14,173 nucleotides of DNA, taken from NCBI GenBank assembly GCA_937907415.1, contig CALCHY010000294.1:1-14173 (forward strand), in the 5' to 3' direction. The position numbers and the translations under genes are program-made. The notes under the pieces are model-generated. The model searched no databases and had not been told where the DNA came from. It saw only the letters and a program-made list of their open reading frames with translations. This DNA is from an uncultured Trueperaceae bacterium (GTDB lineage Bacteria > Deinococcota > Deinococci > Deinococcales > Trueperaceae). Shown piece by piece: positions 14,036-14,173 of the stretch (positions within the stretch are counted from its first letter, which is position 1; each line of letters starts with the position of its first letter).

Positions 14036-14173
14036 TGCCCTCAACGCCCCAAACGAACGGTGCGCTCCGCGCCTTCGGCGTGGTGACCGCCGTCTCCAAA
14101 CCGCTTTACTGGTTGTATGAGCGGCGGCTGTTGCGCGCCGTCAAGGACGAAGGGCACCTGCCGCGCCACATCG
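14035..14173 (+). CDS. uppS: Isoprenyl (undecaprenyl diphosphate) synthase, N-terminal part, cut by window edge
   Basis: The frame from the GTG at 14035 runs open to the window edge (46 codons plus one base). The N-terminal extension contains PLYWLYERRLL and ends in LPRHI, the residues that in cis-prenyltransferases directly precede the (I/L)DGNRR substrate-binding motif, which would lie just past the edge. The enzyme condenses isopentenyl diphosphate units onto farnesyl diphosphate to make the C55 lipid carrier used by the cluster for glycan assembly. The roughly 40-residue extension before LPRHI resembles UppS forms of Deinococcota and Actinobacteria more than the short E. coli N-terminus. 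The catalytic residues are not in the window, so the call rests on the N-terminal pattern. Confidence 0.75.
   Translation, partial: MPSTPQTNGALRAFGVVTAVSKPLYWLYERRLLRAVKDEGHLPRHI

Noticed and set aside
1..14173. CRISPR arrays, tRNA/rRNA genes, insertion sequences, transposases, integrases or attachment sites
   Set aside because: Reading both strands, I saw no direct-repeat arrays, no tRNA-like cloverleaf in the short gaps, no transposase or integrase motifs, and no terminal inverted repeats with target duplications.

Overview
The window is a stretch of a cell-surface polysaccharide (exopolysaccharide/O-antigen-like) biosynthesis locus. All recognisable genes are on the + strand and tightly packed. 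It has nine complete protein genes, the start of a tenth (uppS) cut by the right edge, a possible gene tail at the left edge and one candidate leader peptide. The DNA is GC-rich. Four transcription-unit starts carry a TANNNT (-10-like) hexamer 5-6 bases before the start codon, with no Shine-Dalgarno in the usual place. That is the layout of leaderless promoters, common in Deinococcota and also frequent in Actinobacteria. The N-terminus of the partial UppS resembles the extended UppS form of those lineages. A Deinococcota member (Trueperaceae-like) is my best guess, but this is inference and not proven here.

Layout, left to right: possible end of an unknown CDS (1-82); Wzx-type flippase (160-1632); PP-loop/QueC-like ATPase of unknown role (1692-3047); possible 21-codon leader (3073-3138) overlapping the start of a polysaccharide pyruvyl transferase-family protein (3135-4535); Wzy-like multispan protein (4510-5796); three GT4 glycosyltransferases (5793-6929, 6926-8155, 8152-9366); an O-antigen ligase/polymerase-family protein with a soluble insert (9363-10844); then, after an 84-base gap holding a hairpin and a promoter-like hexamer, a 1027-residue protein (10929-14012); and finally uppS (14035 to the edge). 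Genes from 4510 to 10844 are joined by 4-base ATGA/GTGA stop-start overlaps, which indicates one translationally coupled operon.

How they would work together: the WbaP-like C-terminal half of the 1027-residue protein would load the first sugar-1-phosphate onto undecaprenyl phosphate. The three GT4 enzymes would extend the lipid-linked oligosaccharide. The pyruvyl transferase-like protein, and perhaps the PP-loop protein, would decorate it. The Wzx homologue would flip it, and the three ligase/polymerase-family membrane proteins would polymerise it or transfer it. UppS makes the undecaprenyl carrier. No nucleotide-sugar synthesis genes and no Wza/Wzb/Wzc export or regulation genes are seen here.

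The most unusual item is the gene at 10929-14012. It fuses a complete O-antigen ligase/polymerase-type membrane domain, itself carrying a large carbohydrate-binding-module-like insert, to a complete WbaP-type initiating phosphoglycosyltransferase. Initiation and polymerisation/ligation normally sit in separate proteins on opposite faces of the membrane. No usable internal start codon lies at the junction.
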